DNA from: Peptococcaceae bacterium
GTDB lineage: Bacteria > Bacillota > Dehalobacteriia > UBA4068 > UBA4997
Assembly: GCA_022797295.1 (NCBI GenBank)
Contig: JAAWKH010000001.1
Coordinates: 1 to 64,000 of the forward strand
Length of the DNA stretch: 64,000 bases
Direction: 5' to 3'
The notes below the pieces were generated by a model that was not told the origin of the DNA, ran no database searches, and saw only the letters and a list, made by a program, of their open reading frames with translations. The translations under genes were made by a program, and so were the position numbers. Positions 15,347 to 24,082 of the stretch are shown piece after piece; within the stretch, counting starts at the first letter, position 1; the number at the start of each line of letters is the position of its first letter.

Positions 15347-15838
15347 ATGGATTTTGAAAAAACGTATTGGAATAATAAAGATAAAATGCGCGCTGTGGCT
15401 TGGCGGCTGTTACATTCGCAGGAGCTGGCGGAGGAAGCAGTGCACGATGTTTTTGTGAAAGCGGTGCTTTTATGGGACGAGCTTTCCCTGCTGGCGCCAA
15501 GGCGTTTGACTGCCTGGTTGTTGTTGGCGGTGCGTTATCGGGCGCTGGATATACTGGCCAAGGAGGAACGTTGCACGCCAATGCAGGAGGATGTGTTGGA
15601 GGCATTCCTAAACCCATCGTTTCAGGAACGACCAGCGAAAGATATATTAAAATATTTGACGGCTTTGCCGCAAAAATATGGCTCTGTGTTGTTGCTTTAT
15701 TACATATATGGCTATCGGGCGCGCGAGATTGGCCAGCTGCTGGGTATTGCCACCAACACGGCGGAACAACGCTTGAGCCGGGGCCGGCGTTTACTACGCC
15801 AGCTGCTTGAAGATGAGGAAAAGGAGATGTTGGATTGA
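15347..15838 (+). CDS. ECF-type RNA polymerase sigma factor (second module)
   Basis: 163 residues. Region 2 lies at about 10-80 (SQELAEEAVHDVFVKAVLLW is just within it; LTAWLLLAVRYRALDIL follows) and region 4 at about 105-158 (LTALPQKYGSVLLLYYIYGY, ATNTAEQRLSRGRRLLRQLL). The architecture matches the first module's factor. ATG at 15347 lies after GAGG at a slightly long distance. Its stop overlaps the next start, so the pair is coupled. The upstream TGTCAGGTTTG motif suggests ECF-dependent transcription. Confidence 0.9.
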   Translation: MDFEKTYWNNKDKMRAVAWRLLHSQELAEEAVHDVFVKAVLLWDELSLLAPRRLTAWLLLAVRYRALDILAKEERCTPMQEDVLEAFLNPSFQERPAKDILKYLTALPQKYGSVLLLYYIYGYRAREIGQLLGIATNTAEQRLSRGRRLLRQLLEDEEKEMLD

Positions 15839-16422
15839 TGTTTGATGAGCCAAAAAGACGGCCTACAGTGGATGATCTTTTGCTTGACATTTGGTTTGAT
15901 AACTTTGTTGGGAGGGATGAGTGTAATGAGGATTGGGAATTTGATATTGACGTTGAAGCCTGCTCTGAGCTGACCCCGGCCCAGGAGGCTCGTTTGCGTG
16001 ATTTTTTGCTTATGGCGATGGCTGCGCGTTTTGATGAAGTGACGGCAGAAGTGGATGATATGCCGCCGTTATCGGCCAAAAGTGAACGAAAGATGGCCAA
16101 AATGTTGGCAAATCCTTTTAGTTATGCCAAGCGGCGGGAGTTTATCAAGCATTTGCGGCATTATGTGGTGGCAGCGGCGCTGGTTTTGGCCATTTGTGCT
16201 AGTTTGCTTTTTCTGCCATCAACGCCCACTTGGGCCAGCAATGGACAATCTGGTGCTTTAGACGGTTATGTGTCGGTTTATGAACGGGGAGTTCTTAAAC
16301 CTTATTTGGTGGAACGCTATTTTGGTGATAAGCCTGCGGAAGATTGCTGGCAGTCGCCTAAGGTGGATTTAAATGAAAGATGGATTGGTGGAGGGGTGTT
16401 TGATGACGAATTTAATGAATAA
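15838..16422 (+). CDS. Anti-sigma factor lacking the DUF4367-like domain (second module)
   Basis: 195 residues; the ATG overlaps the sigma stop (TGATG) and AAGGAG lies upstream. It has a longer acidic N-terminus than the first module's protein, then the shared AKMLANP motif (87-93), a basic stretch and one span (about 109-127, VVAAALVLAICASLLFL) ending in TPTWA. Only about 65 residues follow outside, so the DUF4367-like domain of the homologue at 11761 is absent. Its last 20 bases overlap the next gene. It may be naturally short or truncated. Confidence 0.75.
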   Translation: MFDEPKRRPTVDDLLLDIWFDNFVGRDECNEDWEFDIDVEACSELTPAQEARLRDFLLMAMAARFDEVTAEVDDMPPLSAKSERKMAKMLANPFSYAKRREFIKHLRHYVVAAALVLAICASLLFLPSTPTWASNGQSGALDGYVSVYERGVLKPYLVERYFGDKPAEDCWQSPKVDLNERWIGGGVFDDEFNE

Positions 16423-17368
16423 GCTGATGAACAAGCTGCGCAATGGTTTGAATGACTGGGAATTGCTGCTTTTGGCTATGTTTTGCATGACAATGTACAC
16501 GCTGGCGGAACGTGGCGACAGACGAGTGTTTATCGTTTATCACAGCGCTATGCAGTTGCGCCTTTTGGGCAGCCTGGCGGTGCCTTTGTTTACTTTTGTG
16601 CTGGTGAACAAACTTCGCCGAACCAGTAACCGTAAACGTTTTGCCAAGCAGCTTTATCTGGCGGCGATGCTGGTGGGTCTGAGCGTGACTGCCTTGAATT
16701 GGCTGTTTGCCAAAGCTGGCTTATATTATGATTTGAATGCTTTTTGTAATGGCAATAATAATTATTTGTTTACCTTTTTTTATATGGTAATTTATATTTT
16801 GTTGTTGGATAAATTATTCAAATCTCGCAGCTGGTCGATTAAGCTGGTGGCTTTTTTGGGGATTGTTGCGATTAGCATTGTACCGGACAGGTTGTGGCAT
16901 TTTGTTGACCAAACCAAATTTTTCCATGGGTTGTTGGATAGTAGCGATTTTCAGGGAATTGCTGTATGGCGGGATTTGTTGCATCTCTGTTTTCCCAATC
17001 CGCTGCACGCGGAGGGCGGTCTGCCTTTAATTTTGCTTGGCGTGTTGCTGTACTATGCACGGGATAAAAAGTGGCAGGCGGCGATTTGCGCCGGTTTTTA
17101 TCTGTTTTGGATGCTTCTGGCTATGAATATCAGTTTTTTTCATTTGCGGGATTTGGATTTCTTTTTGGGCAGCACAATTCCTAGCGCTTCATTATATATA
17201 AGATTTGACCAGGTTTACACCGCTTGGGCGGCTCTGCCAATGCTGCTTTACAATGGGCAGCCTGGGCGGCAGTGGAAATGGTTTTTCTATGCCTATTATC
17301 CGCTGCATTATTATTTAGTGGGCTTGTTTGTGTTGCTGATGGTGGGGCCGTTTGTAATTGGCCAGTAA
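16403..17368 (+). CDS. TraX-family-like polytopic membrane protein
   Basis: 321 residues with about nine hydrophobic spans. The early LGSLAVPLFTFVLVNKL followed by a basic NRKRFAKQL, and the ending YAYYPLHYYLVGLFVLLMVG, resemble TraX proteins (F-plasmid pilin N-acetylase relatives, acyltransferase-3-like fold). Chromosomal TraX-like proteins are common in Firmicutes without conjugation. ATG at 16403 follows GGAGGGG and lies within the end of the anti-sigma gene. Its place as third gene of a sigma operon suggests an envelope-modifying output. Substrate unknown. Confidence 0.65.
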   Translation: MTNLMNKLMNKLRNGLNDWELLLLAMFCMTMYTLAERGDRRVFIVYHSAMQLRLLGSLAVPLFTFVLVNKLRRTSNRKRFAKQLYLAAMLVGLSVTALNWLFAKAGLYYDLNAFCNGNNNYLFTFFYMVIYILLLDKLFKSRSWSIKLVAFLGIVAISIVPDRLWHFVDQTKFFHGLLDSSDFQGIAVWRDLLHLCFPNPLHAEGGLPLILLGVLLYYARDKKWQAAICAGFYLFWMLLAMNISFFHLRDLDFFLGSTIPSASLYIRFDQVYTAWAALPMLLYNGQPGRQWKWFFYAYYPLHYYLVGLFVLLMVGPFVIGQ

Positions 17369-17467
17369 TTTTGAAAAAAATTTGTGAAAATTGCCTTGGA
17401 AAATCTTCAATCGAATTGCTTTTTTTACACTGGATAAAGCCATGCGGCTTTGGTTATCGTAAAAGGT

Positions 17468-17503
17468 GAGGCCGGGAATTTGCCGGCAAGCTTTTTCGGC
17501 CTC
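17468..17503 (+). promoter_or_regulatory. GC-rich hairpin in the spoIVB leader
   Basis: GAGGCCG pairs with CGGCCTC, and a competing smaller hairpin GCCGG/CCGGC lies inside the 22-base loop. No T tract follows, so it is not a simple terminator. It ends 14 bases before the AAAGGAGG binding site. Confidence 0.35.
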
Positions 17504-17531
17504 AAAAAGCAAAACAAAAGGAGGTGTTAAT

Positions 17532-18605
17532 TTGTTCAGGGCAATTTTTGCTGAAAAATTTTATCAAAAAAATTGCACAAAAATTGCGGCCAGCTTTCGT
17601 TCAGGCATAGTTTTAACAGTTTTGGTGCTTTCTATACTGTTGGGGCCGCAGTTTGCTTTGGCTTATGACGTGATGGCTGGCGGTCAATCGTTGGGCATTG
17701 TGTTGAAAAGCGAGGGGGCGATTGTGGTTGGCTTTACGCCAGTGGTCACTGCGGATGGGCAGGAGCTTTATCCGGCCAAGGACGCTGGGGTGGCGATTGA
17801 GGATATGTTGATTGCGATTAATGACCAGCAGGTGAGCTACAATCAGGAAGTGGCTGATTTAATTGATGAGCTTGGGCGCAAAGGCGAGGCAGTTGAGCTG
17901 ACTTTGCGGCGTGATGGCTCGCTGAAAAAGTTGCCGGTGGAGCCGGCTCTTTGTCAGGAAAGCGGCACGTGGCGTATTGGCCTTTATATTCGTGACGCTA
18001 ATGCCGGTATTGGAACGCTGACCTTTTACGACCCAGCAACTGGCGCTTACGGCGCGCTGGGGCACCGAGTGGAGGACAACAGCGAGGATGGCGCCGAACA
18101 GTTGGGGCGTGTGTTGGCCGCTCAGGTGCAGTATATCCAAAACAGCGTGGAGGGCGAACCTGGTGAAAAGGTGGGCGTTTTTGATTCAGAAAGCTTAAAC
18201 GGCACCATTGTTAAAAATTGTGATTTGGGCATTTACGGTTTGCTGGAACAGCCAGTGGAAAATGAGCTTTATCCCCAGCTGTTGCCAGTGGCCCAAGCAA
18301 ATGAGGTGAAGCCTGGGCCGGCCACAATGCTGACAGTTTTGGATGGTGAAAAGTTGGAGGAATTTGAAATTGAAATCACCAGAGTTTCTCCCCAGAAGCG
18401 TTCTGCTGATAAGGGAATGGTGATTAATATTACCGATGAGCGGCTTTTGGCTAAGGCTGGCGGCATTGTGCAGGGTATGTCTGGCAGCCCGATTATTCAG
18501 GATGGTAAATTGGTTGGCGCGGTGACGCATGTTTTTGTTAATGACGCCAGCTCCGGTTATGCCTGCTTTGCCGAGTGGATGTTGGAGGAGGCATTGGAGC
18601 TTTAG
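17532..18605 (+). CDS. spoIVB: SpoIVB serine peptidase (sporulation)
   Basis: 357 residues. An N-terminal membrane anchor (about 25-45) is followed by a PDZ domain (about 75-135) and the S55 peptidase domain with GALGHRVED (His178) and QGMSGSPIIQDG (Ser317/319), ending FAEWMLEEALEL. In Bacillus it is secreted from the forespore and triggers pro-sigmaK processing. TTG at 17532 lies 7 bases after AAAGGAGG; a longer frame has no binding site. It directly precedes spo0A, the order conserved in spore-forming Firmicutes. The catalytic motifs are intact. Confidence 0.93.
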   Translation: MFRAIFAEKFYQKNCTKIAASFRSGIVLTVLVLSILLGPQFALAYDVMAGGQSLGIVLKSEGAIVVGFTPVVTADGQELYPAKDAGVAIEDMLIAINDQQVSYNQEVADLIDELGRKGEAVELTLRRDGSLKKLPVEPALCQESGTWRIGLYIRDANAGIGTLTFYDPATGAYGALGHRVEDNSEDGAEQLGRVLAAQVQYIQNSVEGEPGEKVGVFDSESLNGTIVKNCDLGIYGLLEQPVENELYPQLLPVAQANEVKPGPATMLTVLDGEKLEEFEIEITRVSPQKRSADKGMVINITDERLLAKAGGIVQGMSGSPIIQDGKLVGAVTHVFVNDASSGYACFAEWMLEEALEL

Positions 18606-18813
18606 GTAGCTATAGGTAACTAATCGTTTAATGAAAGATTAAGTGAAAATTCAATGAGCAGAAGAGCGTCGTAGTTGGCGCGCTTCTGTTCATTAATATT
18701 AAAGCTTGAAATTTTTTTCTATGGCTATGTTGCGTTAATTGGAATTTGACCAAATGCCGTTGAATATCGTTGTTTGCCGTTGAAGTTGGTTGAATGTTGC
18801 TGAATAAGTGAGA

Positions 18814-19000
18814 TTGTGGAAAATTTATAGGGTTGTGGAAAATAGTTTGATAACTTTTGTCGTCCTTGTGGAAAAAATGTGTAGAAGCGTGGCGTTCGCC
18901 GGGAATTTTTCGGTTTCAATGTCGAAAGGTTGGATAAAATATCGAAAAAAATCTATTATTTGGTGGTAATAACAAGAGGAAAGTTTGTAGGACTGTCGAA
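18814..19000 (+). promoter_or_regulatory. Spo0A-box-like and DnaA-box-like sites upstream of spo0A
   Basis: In the 528-bp gap, TTGTGGAAAA occurs at 18814, 18833 and 18866; its complement contains TTTTCCACA, one base from the DnaA box. TGTCGAA, the Spo0A box core, occurs at 18920 and 18994, with a variant TATCGAA at 18940. Spo0A autoregulation through such boxes is established in Bacillus. AGGAAA at about 18977 could be part of a sigmaH-type promoter, which I cannot confirm. Confidence 0.55.
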
Positions 19001-19075
19001 AATCTTTATTACAAGATTAATCTTCAAAAATATTTTTAATTTATAGCAAAAGCTACTTTAAAAACCTTTATGGTC

Positions 19076-19095
19076 AACGCTTTGCGCAAAGCGTT
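19076..19095. promoter_or_regulatory. Perfect 20-bp palindrome before spo0A
   Basis: AACGCTTTGCGCAAAGCGTT is self-complementary over its full length and ends 38 bases before the spo0A ATG. It may be an operator or a leader hairpin. Confidence 0.6.
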
Positions 19096-19133
19096 CAAAT
19101 GGTGGTAGCATTTGGCAAGGAAAGGACAATATT

Positions 19134-19913
19134 ATGGGTGAGAATGGTAAGACTAAAATTAAAGTGATGTTGGCAGATGATAACAGAACCTTCTGTGCAG
19201 AATTGAAAGAGTTTTTGGATTTGCACGATGAAATTGAGGTTTGCGGCGTTGTAAACAATGGCGAGCAGGTGTTGGAGCAGTTGAATGTTTTGAAGCCTGA
19301 TATTTTAGTTTTGGATGTGGTTATGCCTAAAGTTGACGGCTTTGGTGTGCTGGAAGCCATTGTTGACCGTCCGGAATATGACCAGTTGGATGTTGTGGTG
19401 CTTTCTGGTATGTCGCAGGAAGATATTATGCACAAGTGTATTGAATTGGGCGCTAAATATTATATGATGAAGCCGATTGATTTCCAGGTTTTGGCCAATC
19501 GTTTGCTTTCACTAAAATCGGCTCCTATCAAATCCACAACCGGATTTTTGCCAACAGTGCGCAATTTGGATATTGAGGTGACGCGCGTTATTCAGCAAAT
19601 GGGAGTGCCTGCTCATGTGAAAGGCTATCAGTACATCCGCGATGCGATTATTTTGGTGGTTGAGGAAATGAATCTGCTGGGCGCTGTAACTAAGGAGCTT
19701 TATCCGCTGATTGCTGAAAAATATAACACCACGCCCAGCCGGGTGGAGCGGGCCATTCGCCACGCCATTGAGCTGGCTTGGGACCGCGGCAATGTGGAGA
19801 TGATGAATAAATTTTTTGGCTACACCGTGAATATGGATCGCGGCAAGCCGACTAATAGTGAATTTATTGCAATGGTGGCAGATCGCCTACGCATTGGAGA
19901 AAAGGTTATTTAA
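19134..19913 (+). CDS. spo0A: Spo0A, master regulator of sporulation
   Basis: 259 residues. The receiver domain (about 10-125) has the acidic pair Asp15-Asp16, the phosphoacceptor Asp61 in VLDVVMP and the KP pair in MMKPID. The C-terminal Spo0A DNA-binding domain (about 150-255) contains [17 protein letters not shown] and [17 protein letters not shown], the diagnostic recognition-helix region. It follows spoIVB and has 0A-box-like sites upstream. ATG follows AAGGA. Full-length and intact, so the organism forms spores or descends recently from spore formers. Confidence 0.97.
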   Translation: MGENGKTKIKVMLADDNRTFCAELKEFLDLHDEIEVCGVVNNGEQVLEQLNVLKPDILVLDVVMPKVDGFGVLEAIVDRPEYDQLDVVVLSGMSQEDIMHKCIELGAKYYMMKPIDFQVLANRLLSLKSAPIKSTTGFLPTVRNLDIEVTRVIQQMGVPAHVKGYQYIRDAIILVVEEMNLLGAVTKELYPLIAEKYNTTPSRVERAIRHAIELAWDRGNVEMMNKFFGYTVNMDRGKPTNSEFIAMVADRLRIGEKVI

Positions 19914-19972
19914 TTTTCAAGTGTTATGTTCAACAATTTTTAGCAAGGCCAATATCAACCAAAAAAACAAAA

Positions 19973-20009
19973 AATGAGCGAACCAGTTGGTGGAACGCTC
20001 ATTTTTTTT
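19973..20009 (+). terminator. spo0A terminator
   Basis: AATGAGCG pairs with CGCTCATT, followed by a run of T. Confidence 0.88.
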
Positions 20010-20065
20010 ATCAAGTGGCATAATTATTAATGTGAAAAATTTGTTTGCCAAGGAGGCAATGTTTT

Positions 20066-20452
20066 ATGATTATGTTTACTGTTACTAAGCCGCGCCGCAA
20101 GCTGAAGCGAGTGTTGCAGGCGGCTGCATTGGTACTACTTTTGGCGGTGGTGGTGCCGGGGATTTATCACAACCTGGAAAGCGTGGGGGCGATGAGCCTG
20201 TTTGCTTCAGGCGAGGCTGTTTCTGGCAGTGAGGAGCAGGCAACTCAACCGGAAGCAACGACGGAACCGGAAGCGACAGCCCAATCAGAAACGACGGCAG
20301 AAGCAGAGGCAGCGACAAACCAGGCAGAGGCTGAAAATGCACTTGAAGATGAGGCGGCAAGTGGTTCTGAAAATGAGGCAGAAACAGAAAGTTTTTGGCA
20401 ACCGCTTTTGAGGGTGCTTTTTGGTGATAAATCCCAAGTTACATCATATTAA
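20066..20452 (+). CDS. Membrane-anchored protein with an acidic low-complexity tail
   Basis: 128 residues. A basic N-terminus (KPRRKLKR) and one span (about 18-36, AAALVLLLAVVVPGIYH) precede about 70 residues almost entirely of Glu, Ala, Thr, Ser and Gln in TEPEAT/AEAE repeats, ending with WQPLLRVLFGDKSQV. This looks like an outward-facing acidic spacer with a short conserved tip. ATG at 20066 follows AAGGAGG. No family recognised. It sits alone between terminators next to spo0A; a sporulation role is possible but not shown. Confidence 0.65.
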   Translation: MIMFTVTKPRRKLKRVLQAAALVLLLAVVVPGIYHNLESVGAMSLFASGEAVSGSEEQATQPEATTEPEATAQSETTAEAEAATNQAEAENALEDEAASGSENEAETESFWQPLLRVLFGDKSQVTSY

Positions 20453-20487
20453 TGCTAAAACAGGCAGGAAAACCCCCTTTTTTACCG

Positions 20488-20543
20488 AATTAGGATTATT
20501 TAATAGCAACTTGAGCAAGCTTTTAAATAATCCTAATTTTTTA
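20488..20543 (+). terminator. Long-stem terminator
   Basis: AATTAGGATTATTTAA pairs perfectly with TTAAATAATCCTAATT (16 bp), followed by T. Confidence 0.85.
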
Positions 20544-20604
20544 TTATGAGCTGGTGGATATATAATAAGGTAAAAATAAGCAAAACAGTTTGGAGGTTGA
20601 TGAA

Positions 20605-21810
20605 ATGGCTGTGGCTGAGAACAGACGGGTGATTTTGATTGTGTTGGACAGCGTGGGGGCCGGCGAAGCGCCGGACGCTGCGGCCTATGGCGATGTGGGC
20701 AGCAACACGTTGGGCAATATTGCGGCGGCAATGGGCGGCTTGCACCTGCCGAATTTGCAGAAGCTGGGGCTGGGCAACATTCTGCCGTTGGTTGGCGTGC
20801 CGGCGGTGGCGGAGCCGTCTGGCGCATTTGGTCGTATGCAGGAGATTTCCTGCGGCAAAGACACCACAGCCGGCCATTGGGAATTGGCTGGTACGCCGTT
20901 GCTAAATCCACTGCCTACCTATCCGCATGGCTTTCCGGCGGAGTTGCTGGCGGAGTTTGAGCGGCAGATTGGCCGCGGCGCCTTGGGCAACATTCCGGCC
21001 TCCGGCACGGTGATTATTGAGCAGCTGGGCGAGGAGCACCTGCGCACCGGCAAGCCGATTGTTTACACCTCGGCGGACAGCGTTTTTCAAATTGCGGCGC
21101 ACGAGGAGATTATTCAACTGCCACAGCTTTATGAGATGTGCCAAATTGCCCGCCGCTTGCTGGTGGGCGAGCACGGCGTGGGCCGGGTGATTGCCAGGCC
21201 GTTTGTTGGTCAACCAGGCAGCTTTAAGCGCACAGCTAATCGCCGAGATTTTTCACTGCCGCCGCCGGCCGGAAATCTATTGGAAACAGTGCAGGCGGCC
21301 GGTTTGCCGGTGGTAGCGATTGGCAAAATTCACGATATTTTTGCAGATCAGCATATTGATTTTAGTTATCCTACCAAGGATAATGCGGATGGTATGCAAA
21401 TGATTTTGGCAACAATGGCCAAGCATTCGACAGGTTTAATTTGGGCCAATTTGGTGGATTTTGATATGCAGTTTGGTCATCGTAATGATGTGGCTGGATA
21501 CGCAGCGGCCCTGGAGGCGTTTGACGCTTGGCTGCCACAGCTTTTGGCACAGCTTCAGCCGGCGGATTTGTTGCTGATTACGGCGGATCACGGCAACGAT
21601 CCCACCACGTCTTCCACCGACCATTCTCGTGAATATGTGCCGGTGTTGGCAAGTGGCGCAATGGTGGCTGGCGGACGGGATTTGGGTATTCGGCCTAGCT
21701 TTGCGGATTTGGGCGCCACGACGGCGGATTATTTGGGAGCTGGCAAATTACCGGCTTTGCCGGCTGGTAACAGTTTTCTTCCTTATATAATACAGATTGA
21801 GGGTGAATAA
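20605..21810 (+). CDS. deoB: Phosphopentomutase
   Basis: 401 residues of the alkaline-phosphatase superfamily; interconverts (deoxy)ribose-1-phosphate and -5-phosphate in nucleoside salvage. Metal and catalytic motifs are visible: [13 protein letters not shown] at the N-terminus, [11 protein letters not shown] with the phosphorylated Thr, and [10 protein letters not shown] near the C-terminus. ATG at 20605 follows GGAGGT; five upstream codons from a TTG would overlap that site. It is followed 1 bp later by pdp, with which it forms a salvage operon. Confidence 0.95.
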   Translation: MAVAENRRVILIVLDSVGAGEAPDAAAYGDVGSNTLGNIAAAMGGLHLPNLQKLGLGNILPLVGVPAVAEPSGAFGRMQEISCGKDTTAGHWELAGTPLLNPLPTYPHGFPAELLAEFERQIGRGALGNIPASGTVIIEQLGEEHLRTGKPIVYTSADSVFQIAAHEEIIQLPQLYEMCQIARRLLVGEHGVGRVIARPFVGQPGSFKRTANRRDFSLPPPAGNLLETVQAAGLPVVAIGKIHDIFADQHIDFSYPTKDNADGMQMILATMAKHSTGLIWANLVDFDMQFGHRNDVAGYAAALEAFDAWLPQLLAQLQPADLLLITADHGNDPTTSSTDHSREYVPVLASGAMVAGGRDLGIRPSFADLGATTADYLGAGKLPALPAGNSFLPYIIQIEGE

Positions 21811-21811
21811 C

Positions 21812-23191
21812 ATGGCTGATGAAAAGCAGAGATATTCAATGTATGATTTGATTGCTAAAAAGCGGGACGGCGGCCAACTGGAGCGGCCGGAGTTGGCTTT
21901 TTGGCTGCAAGGTATGCTGGCTGGCAGCGTGCCGGATTATCAAACGGCAGCCATGTTGATGGCGATATTTTGGCGCGGTTTAGATGAGGCGGAAACTTTT
22001 GCTTTGACAGAGGAGATTGTGGCCTCTGGTGAACAGCTGGATTTGCAAGGGCTGACGGGTGTGACGGCAGACAAACATTCTACCGGCGGCGTGGGCGACA
22101 AAACCACCTTGATTGCGATGCCCCTGGCAGCGGCCTGCGGGCTGAAAATTGCTAAGATGAGCGGCCGCAGCCTTGGTAAAACCGGCGGAACCGCGGATAA
22201 GCTGGCCTCAGTGCCTGGTTTTCGGTTGGATTTGCCGGAAGCGGAGCTTTTGCGACAGGTGTCGGAGGTTGGCTTGGCTGTGGTGGCGCAGAATAAAAAT
22301 CTGACCCCGGCGGATAAGCGTTTGTATGCTTTGCGGGATATGACGGCCACAGTGGATTCGCTGCCTTTGATTGCGGCCAGTGTGATGTCAAAAAAAATTG
22401 CCGCTGGAGCGCAGGTGATTGTGCTGGATGTTAAATATGGTTCGGGAGCTTTTATGCCTGATGTGGACAGCGCTATTAAGCTGGCGCAGCTGATGGTGAA
22501 GTTGGGGCAAAGCTGCGGCCGACGGGTTACGGCGGTGCTTTCCGCGATGAGCGCTCCTTTGGGGGCGGCCGTGGGCAATGCGCTGGAGGTTGCGGAGGCG
22601 GCGGAGATTTTGCGGCAGGCAGAATGTGCGCCAGTTTCGGCCGATTTGCGGCGTTTGTGCTTGGTTTTGGCCGGGGAGATGCTTTATCTTGGCGGTTTGG
22701 CGGCCAATCGGGCCGAGGGCTGGCGGCAGGCTGAGGCAGCTTTGCAGGATGGTCGCGGTTGGGCCAAGCTTTTGCAATTTTTGCAGGCTCAGGGCGGCGA
22801 TACGGCAGCTTTGGAGGCTGGCAATTTGGTGCAGGCGGCTTATATTTTGCCGATTAAGGCAGATTGCGCAGGTTATCTGGCGCCGGTTGACGCGGCTAGG
22901 GTGGCTGAAATTGTGCAATTTCTCGGCGCTGGACGCGAGCGGGTGGAGGATGAAATTGATTATCAGGTGGGCGTGCGTTTTCATAAGCCGGCCGGGGCCT
23001 GGGTGGAGCAGGGCGAGCTGTTGGCGGATTTTTATGCCAGCAGTTTGCTGCGGGCTGAGGCGGCCGAACGTGAATTGCGCAGTATTTTGCAAATCTTGCC
23101 GGAGCCGCCGCAGCTGGAGCCTTTAATTTGGGGTTTGCTTGACGAGCATGGTCAGGCGCGGCCCTGGGCGGAGCTGATTAATCAACAATAG
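21812..23191 (+). CDS. pdp: Pyrimidine-nucleoside phosphorylase
   Basis: 459 residues. Splits uridine, thymidine or deoxyuridine into base and (deoxy)ribose-1-phosphate, which DeoB then isomerises. Signature stretches are KHSTGGVGDKTTL and MSGRSLGKTGGTADKL, and the C-terminal domain holds DYQVGVRFHKPAGAWVEQG. ATG at 21812 has GAGGGTG just upstream, overlapping the deoB end. Thymidine phosphorylase (DeoA) is the nearest alternative; Firmicutes usually carry Pdp. Confidence 0.9.
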   Translation: MADEKQRYSMYDLIAKKRDGGQLERPELAFWLQGMLAGSVPDYQTAAMLMAIFWRGLDEAETFALTEEIVASGEQLDLQGLTGVTADKHSTGGVGDKTTLIAMPLAAACGLKIAKMSGRSLGKTGGTADKLASVPGFRLDLPEAELLRQVSEVGLAVVAQNKNLTPADKRLYALRDMTATVDSLPLIAASVMSKKIAAGAQVIVLDVKYGSGAFMPDVDSAIKLAQLMVKLGQSCGRRVTAVLSAMSAPLGAAVGNALEVAEAAEILRQAECAPVSADLRRLCLVLAGEMLYLGGLAANRAEGWRQAEAALQDGRGWAKLLQFLQAQGGDTAALEAGNLVQAAYILPIKADCAGYLAPVDAARVAEIVQFLGAGRERVEDEIDYQVGVRFHKPAGAWVEQGELLADFYASSLLRAEAAERELRSILQILPEPPQLEPLIWGLLDEHGQARPWAELINQQ

Positions 23192-23214
23192 CAAATTTTG
23201 TATTATTTTAGCGA

Positions 23215-23243
23215 TTGATTTTTAGGTTGATTTGTGCTATAAT
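23215..23243 (+). promoter_or_regulatory. Promoter of the SDR gene
   Basis: TTGATT (23215-23220), 17 bp, TATAAT (23238-23243). Confidence 0.75.
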
Positions 23244-23288
23244 GCAAAATAGAGTAGTTTTTAAAAAGTTGTGCAGGAGGTTGGTTGA

Positions 23289-24035
23289 ATGCTTTTAGAA
23301 AATAAAGTGGCGGTGATTACTGGCGGCAGCCGGGGCATTGGTTTGGCCACAGCCAAGGCTTTTTTGGCTGAGGGCGCTGTGGTGGTGCTTTGCGCTAGCC
23401 GGCAAACAACGGCAGACCAAGCGGTGGCAAGTTTGCAGGAGGCAAATTCGGCAGCCCAAGTGGAGGGTATTTGCCCCAAGCTGGCTGATTTTGCGGCAGT
23501 GCAGCAGTCGTTTGCTCGTATTGCTGAAAAATATGGCCGGATTGATATTTTGGTGAACAATGCTGGTATGTCGGACAGTACGCCTTTTACTGATTATAAT
23601 GAAGAAATTTTTGCCAAAGTGATGGATTTGAATATTAAGGGAGTGTATAACTGCACCAGAGCCGCTGTGGAATATATGGAAAAGCAGGGCAGCGGTGTGA
23701 TTTTGAGCACTTCATCTATGGTGAGCATTTACGGCCAGCCTAGCGGGGTGGCTTATCCGACTTCCAAATTTGCGGTGAACGGATTTACGGTTTCATTGGC
23801 TAGAGAATTAGGCCCGAAGGGTATCCGGGTGAACGCCGTGGCGCCGGGAATTATTGAAACTGATATGATGCGGGCGGTGCCGTTGGAGGTTATTGAACCT
23901 TTGATTGCCCAAATTCCTTTGCGTCGTTTGGGTCAGCCGGAGGATATTGCTAATGCTTTCGTCTTTTTGGCCTCGGAAAAAGCCGCTTACATAAACGGCG
24001 TGGTGCTGAGCGTGGATGGCATGGCACGGGTTTAA
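23289..24035 (+). CDS. Short-chain dehydrogenase/reductase, FabG-like
   Basis: 248 residues with a Rossmann fold: glycine motif TGGSRGIG (11-18), NNAG (90-93), catalytic Ser near 142-143, Tyr156 and Lys160 (YPTSK), and the tail VNAVAPGIIETDM. Such enzymes reduce 3-oxoacyl groups or oxidise alcohols with NAD(P). It resembles FabG (3-oxoacyl-ACP reductase), but no other fatty-acid synthesis genes are near, so the substrate is open. Own promoter and terminator; ATG follows GCAGGAGG. Confidence 0.85.
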   Translation: MLLENKVAVITGGSRGIGLATAKAFLAEGAVVVLCASRQTTADQAVASLQEANSAAQVEGICPKLADFAAVQQSFARIAEKYGRIDILVNNAGMSDSTPFTDYNEEIFAKVMDLNIKGVYNCTRAAVEYMEKQGSGVILSTSSMVSIYGQPSGVAYPTSKFAVNGFTVSLARELGPKGIRVNAVAPGIIETDMMRAVPLEVIEPLIAQIPLRRLGQPEDIANAFVFLASEKAAYINGVVLSVDGMARV

Positions 24036-24044
24036 AATAATAAA

Positions 24045-24079
24045 AAAACCTTGGAGGCTTTAAGCCTGCCAAGGTTTTT
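24045..24079 (+). terminator. SDR gene terminator
   Basis: AAAACCTTGG pairs with CCAAGGTTTT, then T. The converging tRNA-Arg begins four bases later. Confidence 0.88.
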
Positions 24080-24082
24080 GTG

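Noticed and set aside
15225-16100. 291-codon minus-strand frame over the second sigma gene
   Set aside because: Low-complexity Ser/Pro/Ala translation, no binding site, fully opposite two well-supported genes.
16403-17368. Conjugative element suggested by the TraX-like protein
   Set aside because: No relaxase, coupling protein, integrase or attachment sites; chromosomal TraX-like proteins are common.
18814-18875. Chromosomal replication origin because of three DnaA-box-like sites
   Set aside because: No dnaA, dnaN or rpmH nearby, too few boxes and no clear unwinding element; promoter regulation of spo0A is more likely.
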